From G965197555 sp965197555 (GTDB lineage Bacteria > Chloroflexota > Dehalococcoidia > Lucifugimonadales > UBA3495): DNA of 64,000 bases. Positions within the stretch are counted from its first letter, which is position 1, and the number at the start of each line of letters is the position of its first letter. A program made the translations under genes and the position numbers. Of the stretch, positions 1-15,069 are shown piece by piece. Location: the NCBI GenBank assembly GCA_965197555.1, contig OZ240213.1, forward strand, positions 3,596,001 to 3,660,000, read 5' to 3'. Below the pieces are notes generated by a model. The model had not been told where the DNA came from. It searched no databases and saw nothing but the letters and a program-made list of their open reading frames with translations.

Positions 1-205
1 ATGCCTTATGCACCAAGTGCGGATAGTTGTCCACTGAAATACGAGGTTTATCCACAAGCGCTTGCTAAGCAAATGTCGTCGTCGTAATCAATCGGTAAGC
101 AGTCGGACCGATATCTCCCATATGCTTTGAGGGCTGCAAAGTTGTAGAGATGCAAGACCAATTCAGGGGCCAACGGCATCGCGCACGTTGTCCGTCGGAG
201 GAGTA

Positions 206-211
206 TATAAT
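206..211 (+). promoter_or_regulatory. possible -10 box before the ThDP enzyme
   Basis: TATAAT lies about 60 bases before the ATG at 272. No -35 hexamer sits at a normal distance (TTGTCC at 188-193 is only 12 bases away), so this is weak. The rest of 1-271 shows no gene that I can support. Confidence 0.25.
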
Positions 212-271
212 GGGCGCTGCGTCGCCCACCGGCCCGGCACCGGCCGAACAATTAAAGCAGAGGGAATTAGG

Positions 272-1909
272 ATGCAGGGCAAGACCGCTATAGCAAATAT
301 ACTGAAGCAAGAGGGCACCGATTACGTCTTTTGCTTTCCCAACAACACGCTGATAGACGCCGCTGCCGCGGCGGGGATACGCCCCATCATATCCCGGATG
401 GAACGTGGGGCGGTGAATATGGCCGATGGTTATACCAGGGTAAATAACGGGGTCAAAAACGGTGTATGTATCGTTCAGGCTGGCCCCGGAATCGAGAACG
501 CTTTCCCCGGTGTCGCCCAAGCCCACGCTGATTCAGTTCCCATATTGATGCTGCCGGGACAGCAAGGAACTAACCGTTTGGGAATGTCCTCTGAATTCGA
601 TGCCACGATAAACTACGCTGGGGTGACTAAGTGGGGCGGGCTGATCAACTACCCGGATCGAGTGCCGGAGTTGATGCGCCGCGCCTTCACTCAACTGCGC
701 ATCGGACCCCCTGACCCGGTGATTGTGGAAATGCCCACCAACGTACTGAACGGAGATATCGACGAGTCTCTATTCCAGTATGCCCCTGTCACCAAACGCC
801 GTACCTCTGGCGACCCGCGAGACGTGACCAGGGTGGCCCGCAGGCTGCTCAACGCCAGCCGCCCAGTCATCTACGTCGGCCAGGGTGTTTTGTACGCCGA
901 AGCAACTCCAGAGCTGGTTACGTTGGCCGAGCTTCTCAATGCCCCGGTTTTGACCACCACCCTGGGGAAGAGCGCCTTCCCGGAAAATCACCCCTTGGCT
1001 CTGGGCACAGGCGGAAACACCGGTACCAAGGCGGTGGGCGTTTTCTTGCGCCAAGCCGACGTTGTCTTCGGCATCGGCACCAGCTTTCAAAAAACCCTGG
1101 CGTCGCCTCCGGTGGCGGCTGGCAAGGTGGTAATCCAGTCAACCATCGACGAAAACGACCTAAACGGGGAATACCCACTGGATGAAATAATCGTAGGCGA
1201 CTCCAAATTGGTGCTTCAGCAATTGATCGACGAAGTCCAGAGCCAATCAGGAGGTAACGGGCGGAAGGACGAAACGGTTGCCGCAGAGATCAGGTCAATC
1301 AAAGATGAATGGCTGGCCGAGTGGATGCCGCGCCTAACCTCCAATGACATACCCATCAGCCCCTACAGGGTCGTTTGGGAATTGGACCGAGGCCTGGACA
1401 AATCGAACAGCATCGTGACTCACGATTCAGGAAATCCCCGCGACCAGATAGTGCCCTTTTACACGGCCACCACCCCTCGCGGCTACATTGGTTGGGGCAA
1501 TTCCACCCAACTGGGGTCCGGGTTGGGTCTGGCCATGGGCGCCAAACTCGCCGCCCCGGAAAAGACCGTGGTGAACCTCATGGGCGACACTGCGGTGGGG
1601 ATGGTTGGGACCGACTTTGAGACAGCTTCGCGAAACAAGATCGGCACGATTACCGTTATCGTCAACAACAGCGCCATGGGAGGCTACGAGAAGAACATAC
1701 CCATCGCGACCGAGATGTTCGGTTCCAAGTTCCTCACCGGAGATTACACCAAAATGGCCGACAGCCTGGGGTGTCACGCAGAAACCATAACTCAACCGGA
1801 CCAGATCGCTCCAGCGCTGCAGCGGGCCCAACAAGTCTCCAGCAGCGGCCAACCCGTGGTGTTGGAAATCATCACCAGGGAGGAACCGATTTTCTCTCAG
1901 TACTATTAG
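272..1909 (+). CDS. Thiamine diphosphate-dependent enzyme, acetolactate synthase / decarboxylase-like
   Basis: A 545-residue protein with the three-domain layout of the ThDP enzymes that include acetolactate synthase, benzoylformate decarboxylase and related lyases. The N-terminal Pyr domain carries the cofactor-activating Glu (E44, in RMERGAVNMADGY). The C-terminal PP domain has the metal and ThDP motif GDT (438-440), followed about 26 residues later by NN (465-466). An upstream in-frame GTG at 188 exists, but the ATG at 272 is preferred because AGAGGG precedes it and the family N-terminus begins there (KTAIANILKQEG). The next gene is a PLP aminotransferase starting 52 bases downstream, so the pair may act on a 2-keto acid and its amino acid. 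The substrate cannot be read from sequence. Domain family is secure, reaction is not. Confidence 0.85.
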   Translation: MQGKTAIANILKQEGTDYVFCFPNNTLIDAAAAAGIRPIISRMERGAVNMADGYTRVNNGVKNGVCIVQAGPGIENAFPGVAQAHADSVPILMLPGQQGTNRLGMSSEFDATINYAGVTKWGGLINYPDRVPELMRRAFTQLRIGPPDPVIVEMPTNVLNGDIDESLFQYAPVTKRRTSGDPRDVTRVARRLLNASRPVIYVGQGVLYAEATPELVTLAELLNAPVLTTTLGKSAFPENHPLALGTGGNTGTKAVGVFLRQADVVFGIGTSFQKTLASPPVAAGKVVIQSTIDENDLNGEYPLDEIIVGDSKLVLQQLIDEVQSQSGGNGRKDETVAAEIRSIKDEWLAEWMPRLTSNDIPISPYRVVWELDRGLDKSNSIVTHDSGNPRDQIVPFYTATTPRGYIGWGNSTQLGSGLGLAMGAKLAAPEKTVVNLMGDTAVGMVGTDFETASRNKIGTITVIVNNSAMGGYEKNIPIATEMFGSKFLTGDYTKMADSLGCHAETITQPDQIAPALQRAQQVSSSGQPVVLEIITREEPIFSQYY

Positions 1910-1961
1910 AGTTCGTCAGTCACAGCATTTGACCAGCGTACATCGCGGGAGGTCTTATTCA

Positions 1962-3161
1962 ATGGCACCATCGGAAAGTTTCAGCTACGAAAACTTGTTC
2001 GCTAGGAATGCCCCGGCCAGGCCCAGAGGAGGGGCTACTCCCCACCCCAAGTATGACTTCGCAGTAGCTTATCCTGACCCGGATTCCTTGCCATTGGACG
2101 GGCTGGTGGAAGCCTTAAAGACCGCTTTGGACCGGGAAGGCCGGGACTTAGCTTACTACCCCGAATTTGAGGGGTTACGGTCACTGAGGAGGTTCGTGGC
2201 CGAGAAGTTGACCCGGGACCGGAACATGAAGGTGTCCGAAGAAGAGGTTGTGCTTACCGCGGGCTCGGGTGAGGGCATCGGTATGCTGATACAAGCATTG
2301 ACCGATCCCGGAGACGTGGCGCTCACCGAGGAATTCGTTTATCTGGGTACCCTCAGGCAGCTGCGCCGTTACGGTGCTGACGTGGTGGGCCTTCCCTGCG
2401 ACGACCAAGGTATTGTGCCGGAGGAGCTACGAGCAACCCTTAGGCGGTTAATCGACGAAGGGAAACGGGTCAAATACCTCTATACGATCCCTACTTTTCA
2501 GAACCCCCTGGGTTGGACCATGGCCTTGGAGCGCCGCCAACAAGTGCTGGACATTACCAGAGAGTATGGGGTACCTGTATTCGAGGACGACTGCTATGCG
2601 GACCTACGGTTCGAAGGTGAGGACGTGACCTCTTTCCACTCCTTGGACGACACCGGCCAGGTGATGTACGTAGGGTCCTTCTCCAAGATCATCGCCCCGG
2701 GTATGCGAATGGGCTACCTGGTCGCACCAGAAGAAGTGCTCCAAAGAGCTACGAGCTTCAAACTGGGAGGAGGCGTCAACCAGTTTGCTGCCTTGGCCGT
2801 CGAAGAATACCTCAAGCAAGACATGTACCGGCACATCGACGACCAGAACCAGGCCCTTAAAGCGAAACGAGATGCTATGCTGGCCTCCCTTGGGGAAAAT
2901 TTCGGCAACGCCGCCACTTGGAGTAAGCCCGAAGGCGGCCTTTACGTTTGGCTGCAGCTACCCGAAGGCACCGACCTGGCCGGACTACAACCGCGAGCGT
3001 TACAGGAGGGCGTAAGCTACTACGATGGGACCATGTTCTCGCCTGAAGGCCGCGGCGCCAACTTCGCTCGCCTCTGCTTCGGCCACCCTTCGGCGGAAAC
3101 CGTATACGACGGTGTAGCGGAACTGGCCCGCATTCTGGAGCGGCACGGGGTGATCAAGTAG
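1962..3161 (+). CDS. PLP-dependent aminotransferase, class I/II (ARO8/MocR type)
   Basis: A 399-residue fold-type I aminotransferase. The PLP Schiff-base lysine is K242 in YVGSFSKIIAPGMRMGY. The family motifs are present: NPLGWTM for substrate carboxylate binding, and EDDCYADLRF with the Asp that contacts the PLP pyridine nitrogen. Similarity is to the 2-aminoadipate / aromatic aminotransferases related to LysN and the MocR catalytic domain, but there is no HTH domain. The start at 1962 is chosen over the TTG at 1929 because GGGAGGT lies about 8 bases before it. It probably shares a transcript with the ThDP enzyme before it and the small protease after it (16-base gap). Amino donor and acceptor are unknown. 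Confidence 0.88.
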   Translation: MAPSESFSYENLFARNAPARPRGGATPHPKYDFAVAYPDPDSLPLDGLVEALKTALDREGRDLAYYPEFEGLRSLRRFVAEKLTRDRNMKVSEEEVVLTAGSGEGIGMLIQALTDPGDVALTEEFVYLGTLRQLRRYGADVVGLPCDDQGIVPEELRATLRRLIDEGKRVKYLYTIPTFQNPLGWTMALERRQQVLDITREYGVPVFEDDCYADLRFEGEDVTSFHSLDDTGQVMYVGSFSKIIAPGMRMGYLVAPEEVLQRATSFKLGGGVNQFAALAVEEYLKQDMYRHIDDQNQALKAKRDAMLASLGENFGNAATWSKPEGGLYVWLQLPEGTDLAGLQPRALQEGVSYYDGTMFSPEGRGANFARLCFGHPSAETVYDGVAELARILERHGVIK

Positions 3162-3177
3162 GGAGGAGCCAGGATAC

Positions 3178-3558
3178 ATGGGCGTGTTCAGAATCGAGAT
3201 TGGCCTCGGCGACCCTCTAGGTCAACGTTGGCTTACAGTGGATGCCATAGTGGATACCGGCGCGACGTTTACGACTGTACCTGCTTCCACCCTGCGGGAG
3301 TTGGGGGTGGAACCCCGCATGAAAAGGCGTTTCGAGTTTGGCCAAGGCGGAGTGAAGCAGCTGGACATCGGTCTGACCTGGGTACGGGTGGATGGACAGG
3401 AAACCACGACACCGGTCCTGTTTAACGAGGAAGGCACCACGCCGCTGCTTGGGTCAGTAACCTTGGAAGAACTCTTGCTTGGAGTCGACCCGGTTGGGCA
3501 AAAGCTTATACCTATTGACGGGTACGTACTCTTAATGCCAGACAGACGTGAGGATTGA
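3178..3558 (+). CDS. Retropepsin-like (clan AA) aspartyl protease domain protein
   Basis: A 126-residue protein built around one aspartyl-protease active-site signature: DAIVDTGATFTTVP near residues 23-36, with hydrophobic-hydrophobic-DTGA as in retropepsins. A second loop, TPLLGSVTLEELL, matches the hydrophobic-Gly segment of the family. One lobe only means it would have to dimerise to form a two-Asp active site. There is no signal peptide and no membrane segment. Small stand-alone proteins of this type are common in bacteria and mostly uncharacterised. A GGGAGGAG ribosome-binding site lies just before the ATG. It follows the aminotransferase by 16 bases, so co-transcription is likely, though a functional link is not evident. 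Confidence 0.8.
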   Translation: MGVFRIEIGLGDPLGQRWLTVDAIVDTGATFTTVPASTLRELGVEPRMKRRFEFGQGGVKQLDIGLTWVRVDGQETTTPVLFNEEGTTPLLGSVTLEELLLGVDPVGQKLIPIDGYVLLMPDRRED

Positions 3559-3635
3559 GGGCGGCAACCACTGACTTTGATGGCCACTGTCACTTTGAGG
3601 CAAGGCCCCTCAGGAGCGTAAGGGAATTCCCGGCC

Positions 3636-4098
3636 CTATCCGGCCCGCATTAGCTCGATGCTCAGCCCGTTGGGGTCCTTCAAGTACAGCGACCGGCCGA
3701 TCTCCTGGTACTTAACCCGGTGCCCTTGGAGCCTTCCCTTTACCTCATCAAGGCGCTCTTGGCTGATGGCCAGGGCCACGTGCATGATACCTCCAACCCC
3801 CTCCGGTGAGCGACGCCGGAGGCGGGGCACGTCCGGGGAAGTCAAAGAAAGCAAAGGTCATGCCGTTACCGATGGCAACGTTCATGTGGGTCGACTCTGG
3901 TACGTCCCGGTTGGCAGTCACTCGCACTACCGGCATGCCCATTACCTGGGTATAAAAGGCCGCCGTGGCCTCGATGTCCTTGACGAATACAGCGATGTGG
4001 TCCACACCCAGGGTTACGCTGTCCTCCGTCCCCTCGGGTATCCATTCGCGCAACCGGGCCCGTTTTTCTTCGAGAGCCTGGGATACGGCCGTGGTCAT
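3636..4098 (-). pseudogene. VOC (glyoxalase/dioxygenase fold) protein, frameshifted
   Basis: Two overlapping frames together make one vicinal-oxygen-chelate domain. The first frame, from 4098, gives the N-terminal half (LGVDHIAVFVKDIEATAAFYT, with its metal-ligand His, through to FAFFDFP). The second frame ends at 3636 and gives GGIMHVALAIS, then the typical tail LKDPNGLSIELMRAG. The switch maps to a run of four G on the + strand at 3835-3838. Removing one base would restore a continuous protein of about 153 residues. Metal-ligand positions (His and the terminal Glu) look intact in the joined protein. It lies downstream of the hydantoinase-like gene on the same strand. Either a recent pseudogene or a base error in the assembly. 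Confidence 0.75.
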
Positions 4099-4195
4099 CG
4101 CGATATCCTGCTCTTAGGCCAGTGGATGGACCAAGTTATCCAGATCCGGCGTGTATATTCGGCGCGGGCAGAGACACGCACCTTCCGGGAGGCCT

Positions 4196-5620
4196 CTAGC
4201 ACGCGGGTCGGTTGGTGTAGTCTTGGTCCACTTTACGACGCAGGAACTGCCCTTGGCCTCGCGTCGCATGCAGTTCGCCATTCTCGACCGCCACTTGGCC
4301 ACGAAGAATGGTCATCACCGGCCAACCTTCGATGTCAAAGCTGTCCCAAATACTGTAGTCGGAGATGTGGAAATCGTCTTTGCCCAATCTTTTCTTGATG
4401 CTAGGGTCGATTAGCACGATATCGGCATCACTACCCGGGGCGATGACACCCTTGCGGGGGTAAAGGCCCATCAGCTTAGCGGCGTTGGCCGAGGTTACAT
4501 CGACGAACCGCTGCAGAGACATACCTTGCTTGGAGACACCCTCGCTGTAGGTGATACCAACTCGAGTCTCGGCGCCATTGTGCCCGCCCGTAACGTCGGA
4601 CACGGTCCTCCCGGCGATCTTTACTTCCCAGGAAGTGCAGTACTCATCGGTGGCCATGGTGGCCAGTCCGCCCTTGACGATTCCATTCCAGAGGGTCAGC
4701 CTGTCCTCCTCCGACTTCAGCGATGGATAAGTATGGTACTTCATCCCATTTTCTTCCCGGTAGTTGTCGGAGCTAAAGCAACAATAGTTGTGTAATGTCT
4801 CTCCGTAGACCGGCATTCCCTTGGCCCTAGCCTCTTGAATCGCCTGCACCCCTTCCTTGGCGCTGACGTGAACGAAGTAAACCGGCGAGCCAGTCCATTC
4901 GGCGACCCGCAGGACGCGCCGGAAGGAGACATCCTCAGACTCGTTGTTGTGCACCAAGTGCATATTCCACCACTCGGTCTGCTCATCCCTGGCGAGCTTT
5001 TGGTACATGTGCTGCACCATGTCGTCGTCTTCGGAATGGACCAATAACATAGCGCCTATGCGTTGGACCTCTTCCATCAGATCGTGGAGGTGTCCCATAC
5101 GGACCATTCGAGGCTGGCCGGCCATCGCCGGAGGGCGTATGTTGGTCGTGAAGATTTTGAAACTGGGGAACCCGTCCTCCACCGCCTCGTGGAGCTGGCC
5201 GATGATGTTGTCCGGCACTTCACCCAACAACATCAGGTGATGAGCGTAGTCGGAATAGGAATTTCCCTGCCAAACCGAGGTACGCTCTTGAATAGCCTGG
5301 TTGATGTCGATGCCTGGATATTGGATGGCGAAATCCATGAGGGTGGTGGTGCCGCCAAAGAGGGCTGCCCGGCTGACTTGCTCCGGAGGTGCGGTCGTAA
5401 GGTCTCCATGTCCCATGATTGGGGCCGCAATATGAGCGTGGGGTTCAACACCGCCGGGCACCACAACTTTACCAGTGGCGTCGATTACCCGGAGCGTCTC
5501 TTCCTTCATAGCGCCGGGGGCTGCAACAGCAACGATCTTTTCTCCCTGGACCGCGACATCCCAATCACCCACTCCCCAGGGGGTTACGACCTGGCCGCCT
5601 CTTATTATTAGGTCTAGCAC
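4196..5620 (-). CDS. Dihydropyrimidinase / hydantoinase-like amidohydrolase
   Basis: A 474-residue cyclic-amide hydrolase of the amidohydrolase superfamily, predicted to open dihydropyrimidine, hydantoin or similar rings in the cytoplasm. Visible metal-site elements are HAH (H61, H63), the lysine expected to be carboxylated (K155 in SFKIFTT), further His ligands in LLVHSED and YFVHVSA, and the Asp in MATDEY. The N-terminal and C-terminal beta-sandwich strands (DLIIRGGQVV and DADIVLIDP) are present, and the length is typical. The start codon is GTG, preceded by a perfect AGGAGG about 8 bases upstream. The frameshifted VOC gene lies 97 bases downstream on the same strand. Substrate class is inferred; allantoinase is less likely from overall similarity. 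Confidence 0.88.
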   Translation of the reverse strand: MLDLIIRGGQVVTPWGVGDWDVAVQGEKIVAVAAPGAMKEETLRVIDATGKVVVPGGVEPHAHIAAPIMGHGDLTTAPPEQVSRAALFGGTTTLMDFAIQYPGIDINQAIQERTSVWQGNSYSDYAHHLMLLGEVPDNIIGQLHEAVEDGFPSFKIFTTNIRPPAMAGQPRMVRMGHLHDLMEEVQRIGAMLLVHSEDDDMVQHMYQKLARDEQTEWWNMHLVHNNESEDVSFRRVLRVAEWTGSPVYFVHVSAKEGVQAIQEARAKGMPVYGETLHNYCCFSSDNYREENGMKYHTYPSLKSEEDRLTLWNGIVKGGLATMATDEYCTSWEVKIAGRTVSDVTGGHNGAETRVGITYSEGVSKQGMSLQRFVDVTSANAAKLMGLYPRKGVIAPGSDADIVLIDPSIKKRLGKDDFHISDYSIWDSFDIEGWPVMTILRGQVAVENGELHATRGQGQFLRRKVDQDYTNRPAC

Positions 5621-6048
5621 CTCAGGGCCTCCTATCTAGCTTCGCATTGGAACGAACCCGAGTTTAGCATATCGATACCCGGTCCGCACACAAAAAGCCC
5701 TAGGGGTAGCAGCTAACTCAATAAGCAGACCGGCTTAACGGTGGGAGGGGGAGACCCAGAAGAGGGGATTTGAACGGAATGATTTGAACAGGGGAGGGTT
5801 GAAGCTAATTAGAGGTGCCGTTGGGCCACGAGAAACCCATCTCACAGTGGACCGCAAAGAACTCTGACGAGATGGGCAAATAGTCTTGACAGCGTAGGAT
5901 TACACTATATAATAGAGGTTTACCGGTATATGCCACACACTACGACTTCTGTCACTCCGCAGGCTGACCTCGACCTCTTATATCCTTGTTATTACTGTTT
6001 CCTCGTTTCCCGCGGCTCATAAGCGACTCTGCTAAGGAGAATAGGGCA
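5621..6048. other. Divergent intergenic region between hydantoinase-like gene and rpoB
   Basis: No gene is supported in these 428 bases. It holds the rpoB promoter (listed separately) and, upstream of it, an inverted repeat CCCATCTC (5836-5843) / GAGATGGG (5869-5876) with a 25-base spacer whose role is unknown. The predicted rpoB transcript has a leader of about 130 bases. Confidence 0.6.
5886..5913 (+). promoter_or_regulatory. sigma70-type promoter of rpoB-rpoC
   Basis: A perfect -35 TTGACA (5886-5891) and perfect -10 TATAAT (5908-5913) are separated by 16 bases. Transcription would start near 5920, leaving a leader of about 130 bases before the rpoB ATG at 6049. This implies rpoBC is transcribed here without the usual upstream ribosomal protein genes. 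Confidence 0.8.
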
Positions 6049-9000
6049 ATGAGTTTGTCCACCCCACGCAACGGCCATCCTGAGCGACTACCTAATGCTA
6101 AGTCTTACGCTAGAATTCCGCAAGTCCTCGACGTACCCAACCTGATACAGAGTCAGATTCAGTCCCATGACTGGTTCAAGACTGACGCTCTTCAGGAAGT
6201 TTATCAGGAAATATCGCCTATTACTGATTACACCGGCAAGAAATACGAGCTCCATTTCCAGGACCACTATTTCCGGCCACCCAAATACACCCCTCAGGAG
6301 AGCAAGGAAAGGGAGATAACCTTCTCTCAACCGTTGTATGTCAGGACCCGCTTGGTAATGAAGGAGACGGGGGAAATTAAGGAACAGGAAATTTTCATGG
6401 GCGATATTCCCATGATGACCCCCAACGGCACCTTCATCATCAACGGCGCCGAGCGGGTGGTAGTCAGCCAGTTGGTCCGGTCACCGGGAATCTACTATGT
6501 ATACGAGAAAAACTCTGCAAGTGACCGCAACCTGTGCTTTGCCAAATTGATCCCTTCCAGAGGGGCTTGGCTGGAGTTCGAGACCAGCGCCAAGGATGTG
6601 CTATCGGTCAAGGTGGACCGCAAACGGAAGGTTTCAGCCACCACGTTCTTGAGAGCCCTAGGGATTGCCTCAGACGAAGAGATGCTAGATCTGTTCAAGG
6701 AAGTAGACACAGATGAATACCACCGATATATCAACTCCACCTTGGACCGGGACCCGGCAACGGACGTCCGCGAGCTGAATTTCCGGGAAGATGACCTGCG
6801 AGCACTTTGGGAGTGGCTGCGGCCGGACGAGGAGTTTAATAGCGATTTCGCCAAGCGAATCGCCGATGCCCAGGTAGAATTTTACCGGCGACTACGTCCC
6901 GGCGAACCCCCGAGTTTGGAAAACTCGCGAAACTTGATCCGAAACCTGTTCTTCGCCCCAAGACGCTACGACTTGGGCCGGGTTGGCCGATACAAGCTGA
7001 ATCGGCGCCTGGGACAGACCAAGAACAGTGACCTAATGACCTTGACCCTGGACGACGTGGTCGAAGTAATCCGCACCATTATCCGCATCAACCAGGGGCT
7101 GGGCCATCCCGACGACATAGACCATCTGGGTAACCGCCGGGTCCGGGCAGTCGGGGAACTGGTCCAAAATCAGGTGCGGGTAGGCCTGTTGCGTATGGAG
7201 CGCATGGTCAAGGAAAAAATGACTCTGGTGGACCCGGAGACCGCCGCCCCCCAAGGGTTGGTCAACATCCGTCCTGTGGTCGCCGCCGTCCGGGAGTTCT
7301 TCGGCGGTTCTCAGCTTTCCCAATTCATGGACCAGACCAACCCGTTGGCAGAATTGACTCATAAGCGACGCCTCTCAGCTCTGGGCCCGGGTGGCCTCTC
7401 CAGGGAAAGAGCCGGGTTTGACGTCAGAGATGTTCACTTCTCCCACTACGGTCGAATTTGCCCCATAGAAACCCCGGAGGGACCCAATATCGGTCTGCTC
7501 AGCAGCTTGGCATCTTATGCCCGCATAAACGCCTATGGGTTTATCGAATCCCCTTACCGGCGAGTTCAGAAATCGCTGCCCTGCAATTCACCAGACCTGG
7601 TTGGCCGTACCGTAACCCAGAATGTAGCTGGCGAGTCCGGTAGAGCGGTGGTTCGTCGAGGCGAGGTGATCACCTCCAGGAAGCTGACAACCCTTCGAAA
7701 ACTTCCGGAGGGGACGGAGATCCCAGTCCGGCCATTCGTGGCCGCCGGTGAAGAGTACGTAGTTTACCTCTCCGCTGATCAAGAAGAGGACTTCAGGGTA
7801 GCCCAGGCAAACTCCATCCTAGACGAACGAAACCAATTCGTGAACGACAGGGTGGAAGTCCGAGTAGGAGAAACCTACACTCAGGAGGCACCCGATACCT
7901 TGGATCTGATGGACGTCTCGCCCATGCAGATCATGAGCGTGTCCGCTGCTTTGATTCCTTTCCTGGAGCACGATGACGCAAACCGAGCTTTAATGGGGTC
8001 CAACATGCAGCGGCAGGCCGTACCGCTGCTACGTCCACAAGCCCCGCTGGTAGGCACTGGCATCGAAGGCCGCGTAGCCCGCGACAGCGGGCAGGTGGTG
8101 GTTGCAGGCGCTGCTGGCGTGATCAGCGCGGTGACCGGCCGGGAAGTCATTGTGACCGATGACGATGGCGAGGAACATCCCCATCCCTTAATCAAGTTTT
8201 CTCGCACCAACCAGGGGACTTGCTTCGATCAGCGTCCCATAGTCGATAAAGGAGACCGGGTGGAGTTGGGCGACATCCTTGCCGACAGCTCCTCCACCGA
8301 TAGCGGGGAGCTTGCCTTGGGCCAAAATGTTTTGGTGGCTTTCATGTCCTGGGAGGGATACAACTACGAGGACGCCATCATTGTCAGCGAGCGACTGGTC
8401 AAAGATGACCTCTTCACCTCCACCCATATTGAAAAGCACGAAATGGAAGCCCGTGAGACAAAGCTGGGGCCCGAAGAGATAACTAGGGACATCCCCAACG
8501 TTGGCGAGACCAGCCTTCGCGACCTAGACGAAAGGGGAATCATCCGGGCCGGAGCTGAAGTAGGCCCCGGCGACATCCTCGTTGGCAAGGTTACTCCCAA
8601 GGGGGAAACCGAGCTCACGGCCGAGGAAAAATTGCTCCGCGCGATATTTGGTGAAAAATCCAGAGACGTGAAGGATACTTCTCTGCGGGTGCCCCACGGG
8701 GAGCGGGGGAAGGTCATAGAAGTAAAGGTGTTGAACCGTGCAAACAGGGATGACCTGCCGCCCGGGGTCAACGAAGCGGTACGGGTCTGGATAGCCCAGA
8801 CCAGGAAGATTTCGGTAGGCGACAAAATGGCGGGGCGGCATGGCAACAAAGGCGTGGTTTCTCGGATTCTTCCCGAAGAAGACATGCCGTTCTTGGCTGA
8901 TGGGATACCGGTGGATATCATCCTCAATCCCATTGGGGTGCCTTCAAGAATGAATCTAGGCCAGGTTTTGGAAACTCACCTTGGTTGGGCCGCCCGGGGC

Positions 9001-9824
9001 TTGAATTTCAGGGCCAGCACGCCGGTATTCGACGGAGCCCGCGACGACTCCATCGAAGATGCTCTGGCCAGAGTTTGGTTCGTACAGCAGGCAGGAGGGA
9101 TTGAATCCAGGCCTGCCGAGGACTCCCATGCCATCGACTTCACCAAGGTGGAGTCCTGGCTTGCCGAACGGGGCTACGATGCGGATACCCTGTTCGACGA
9201 CCAGCAGAAGGGTGCGGCTCAGGAAGCTTGCTTGAGGTTGTGGTTGGCTGAAGTGGCAGGGTACGACCCAACTGGTATGTCGGGGGAGGATATGCACCAT
9301 TTGGCCCTCAAACTGCACCGCGAGCAACGGCTCGCTCCGCCTACCTTCGGCAAATTCGAGTTGTTCGACGGTCGTACGGGTGACCCCTTTGACCAGTTGG
9401 TCACCGTCGGAAGCATTTACATGCTGAAACTCATCCACTTGGTGGAGGATAAGATACACGCCAGGTCGACCGGACCTTACTCAATGATTACGCAGCAACC
9501 GCTAGGAGGGAAAGCCCAATTCGGCGGCCAGCGATTTGGAGAGATGGAGGTGTGGGCCCTTGAGGCCTACAGCGCCGCCTATAACTTGCAGGAGGTTTTG
9601 ACAGTCAAGTCCGACGATGTAGCAGGCCGGGTTAAGACATACGAAGCGATTGTCAAAGGGGAGCCCATCGGCCAACCGGGCGTACCCGAATCGTTTAACG
9701 TGCTCCTCAAGGAACTTCAAAGCCTTGGCCTTTCAGTGGAGCTAATGAATGAAGAGAAGCGGCCTCCATTAACCCAAAGAATCTCTGATGAAACCGATAT
9801 GTATCAGCCTCTGGAGGCGATTTA

Positions 9825-9825
<1 letters not shown>
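6049..9825 (+). CDS. rpoB: DNA-directed RNA polymerase subunit beta
   Basis: A 1258-residue beta subunit, close to the usual length. The rifampicin-pocket region (about residues 416-450) reads GGSQLSQFMDQ, THKRRLSALGPGGL, with the residues equivalent to E. coli D516, H526 and S531 unchanged, so no target-site rifampicin resistance is visible. Other hallmarks are PIETPEGPNIGL, the catalytic-region segment SVGDKMAGRHGNKGVVS, and the C-terminal GGKAQFGGQRFGEMEVWALEAY. The ATG at 6049 is chosen because AAGGAGA ends 8 bases before it; the longer in-frame extension to 5986 lacks a ribosome site. It overlaps rpoC by one base (TAATG), which suggests translational coupling. Confidence 0.98.
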
Positions 9826-14067
<4,242 letters not shown>

Positions 14068-14081
<14 letters not shown>

Positions 14082-15069
14082 CACAATTGATGGGGTGCCA
14101 GCCACAACACATGGTTTAGACCTGTCTGTTGATCTGGCACCCTTGAACCCCAATCACCTCTGGCTCACCAATCCAGTGATGATCGCCTCCGGCACCTTCG
14201 GCTACGATGGGTATGGCCGTGGCCTCACTACTGACATGGACCTCAGCCTGCTGGGGGCCGTCATTCCAAAGACGGTGACCCGGCAGGCGCGCGCTGGCAA
14301 TCCAGAGCCCCGTTGGCATCCTCCGTCCTTCCGTGAGGCCCGGGAAGCCGGTGAGTCAATTTTTCTTAACTCCATCGGCTTGACTAATCCTGGCATTGAG
14401 GACGCTTTGACCCAACTGGCCCCAACTTGGGTTGAGCTTGGCACCACTGTCCTCCTTAGTATGTCCGCTGAAAGCGTCGCCCAGTTCGGAGAGATGGCAG
14501 GCATGGCCGACGCAGTGCCGGGCTTCCAGGGCTTGGAGCTAAATCTTAGCTGCCCCAACGTCGAAAACGGGTCCGAGTTCGGTCATAGCCCTGAACTAAC
14601 CGCCGCCGCCGTGGGAGCAGTGAGAGCCCACACCCACCTACCCATACTGGCCAAACTAGCACCCAACGTCCCCGACGTGACCGAGATTGCTTTGGCCGCC
14701 GTGGAATCCGGGGCCGATGCGCTGACCATTTGCAATACCATCCCAGCAATGAAGATCGATCTATCGACCAAGAAGCCTGTGTTGGGGGGTATTACTGGAG
14801 GCCTATCCGGGCCGGCGCTGCGCGCGGTCTCCCTGGCGATGGTCTACCGCACATCCCAGGTGGTGGATGTGCCCATCGTGGGAGTGGGAGGAATCTTCAC
14901 CGGTGAAGACGTGGTGGAGTACCTGCTGGCAGGAGCAAGCGCGGTCCAAGTGGGTAGCGCCAACCTGGCTGGGCTTTGGGCCCCTTTCCGGATCCTGGAA
15001 GAGCTGAGGGCGTACCTAGTGGATTCAGGTATCTACCACGTGTCCGAACTGGTGGGCAAGGCCCACTGA
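14068..15069 (+). CDS. pyrD: Dihydroorotate dehydrogenase, class 1
   Basis: A 333-residue FMN TIM-barrel enzyme that oxidises dihydroorotate to orotate in pyrimidine synthesis. The substrate and active-site motif NLSCPNVENG has the catalytic Cys that marks class 1 enzymes (class 2 has Ser). The phosphate-binding end of the barrel, VPIVGVGGIFTGEDVVEYL, and the following AVQVGSANL bind FMN. A TICNTIPAMKIDL segment matches the class 1B type, whose electron acceptor is a separate PyrK subunit; no pyrK is present in this window. The ATG at 14068 overlaps the end of rpoC by 14 bases. An internal start cannot be excluded, but the first 25 residues are unremarkable. Coupling of a pyrimidine gene to rpoBC is unusual. 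Confidence 0.93.

Noticed and set aside
5750..5800. A tRNA-like stretch (GGGGATTTGAAC) in the rpoB upstream region
   Set aside because: The T-arm-like string is not supported by an acceptor stem or an anticodon arm in either direction.
8364..8933. A 189-codon - strand frame inside rpoB
   Set aside because: It is a shadow of the highly conserved rpoB coding frame; its protein is Ser/Arg-rich and featureless.
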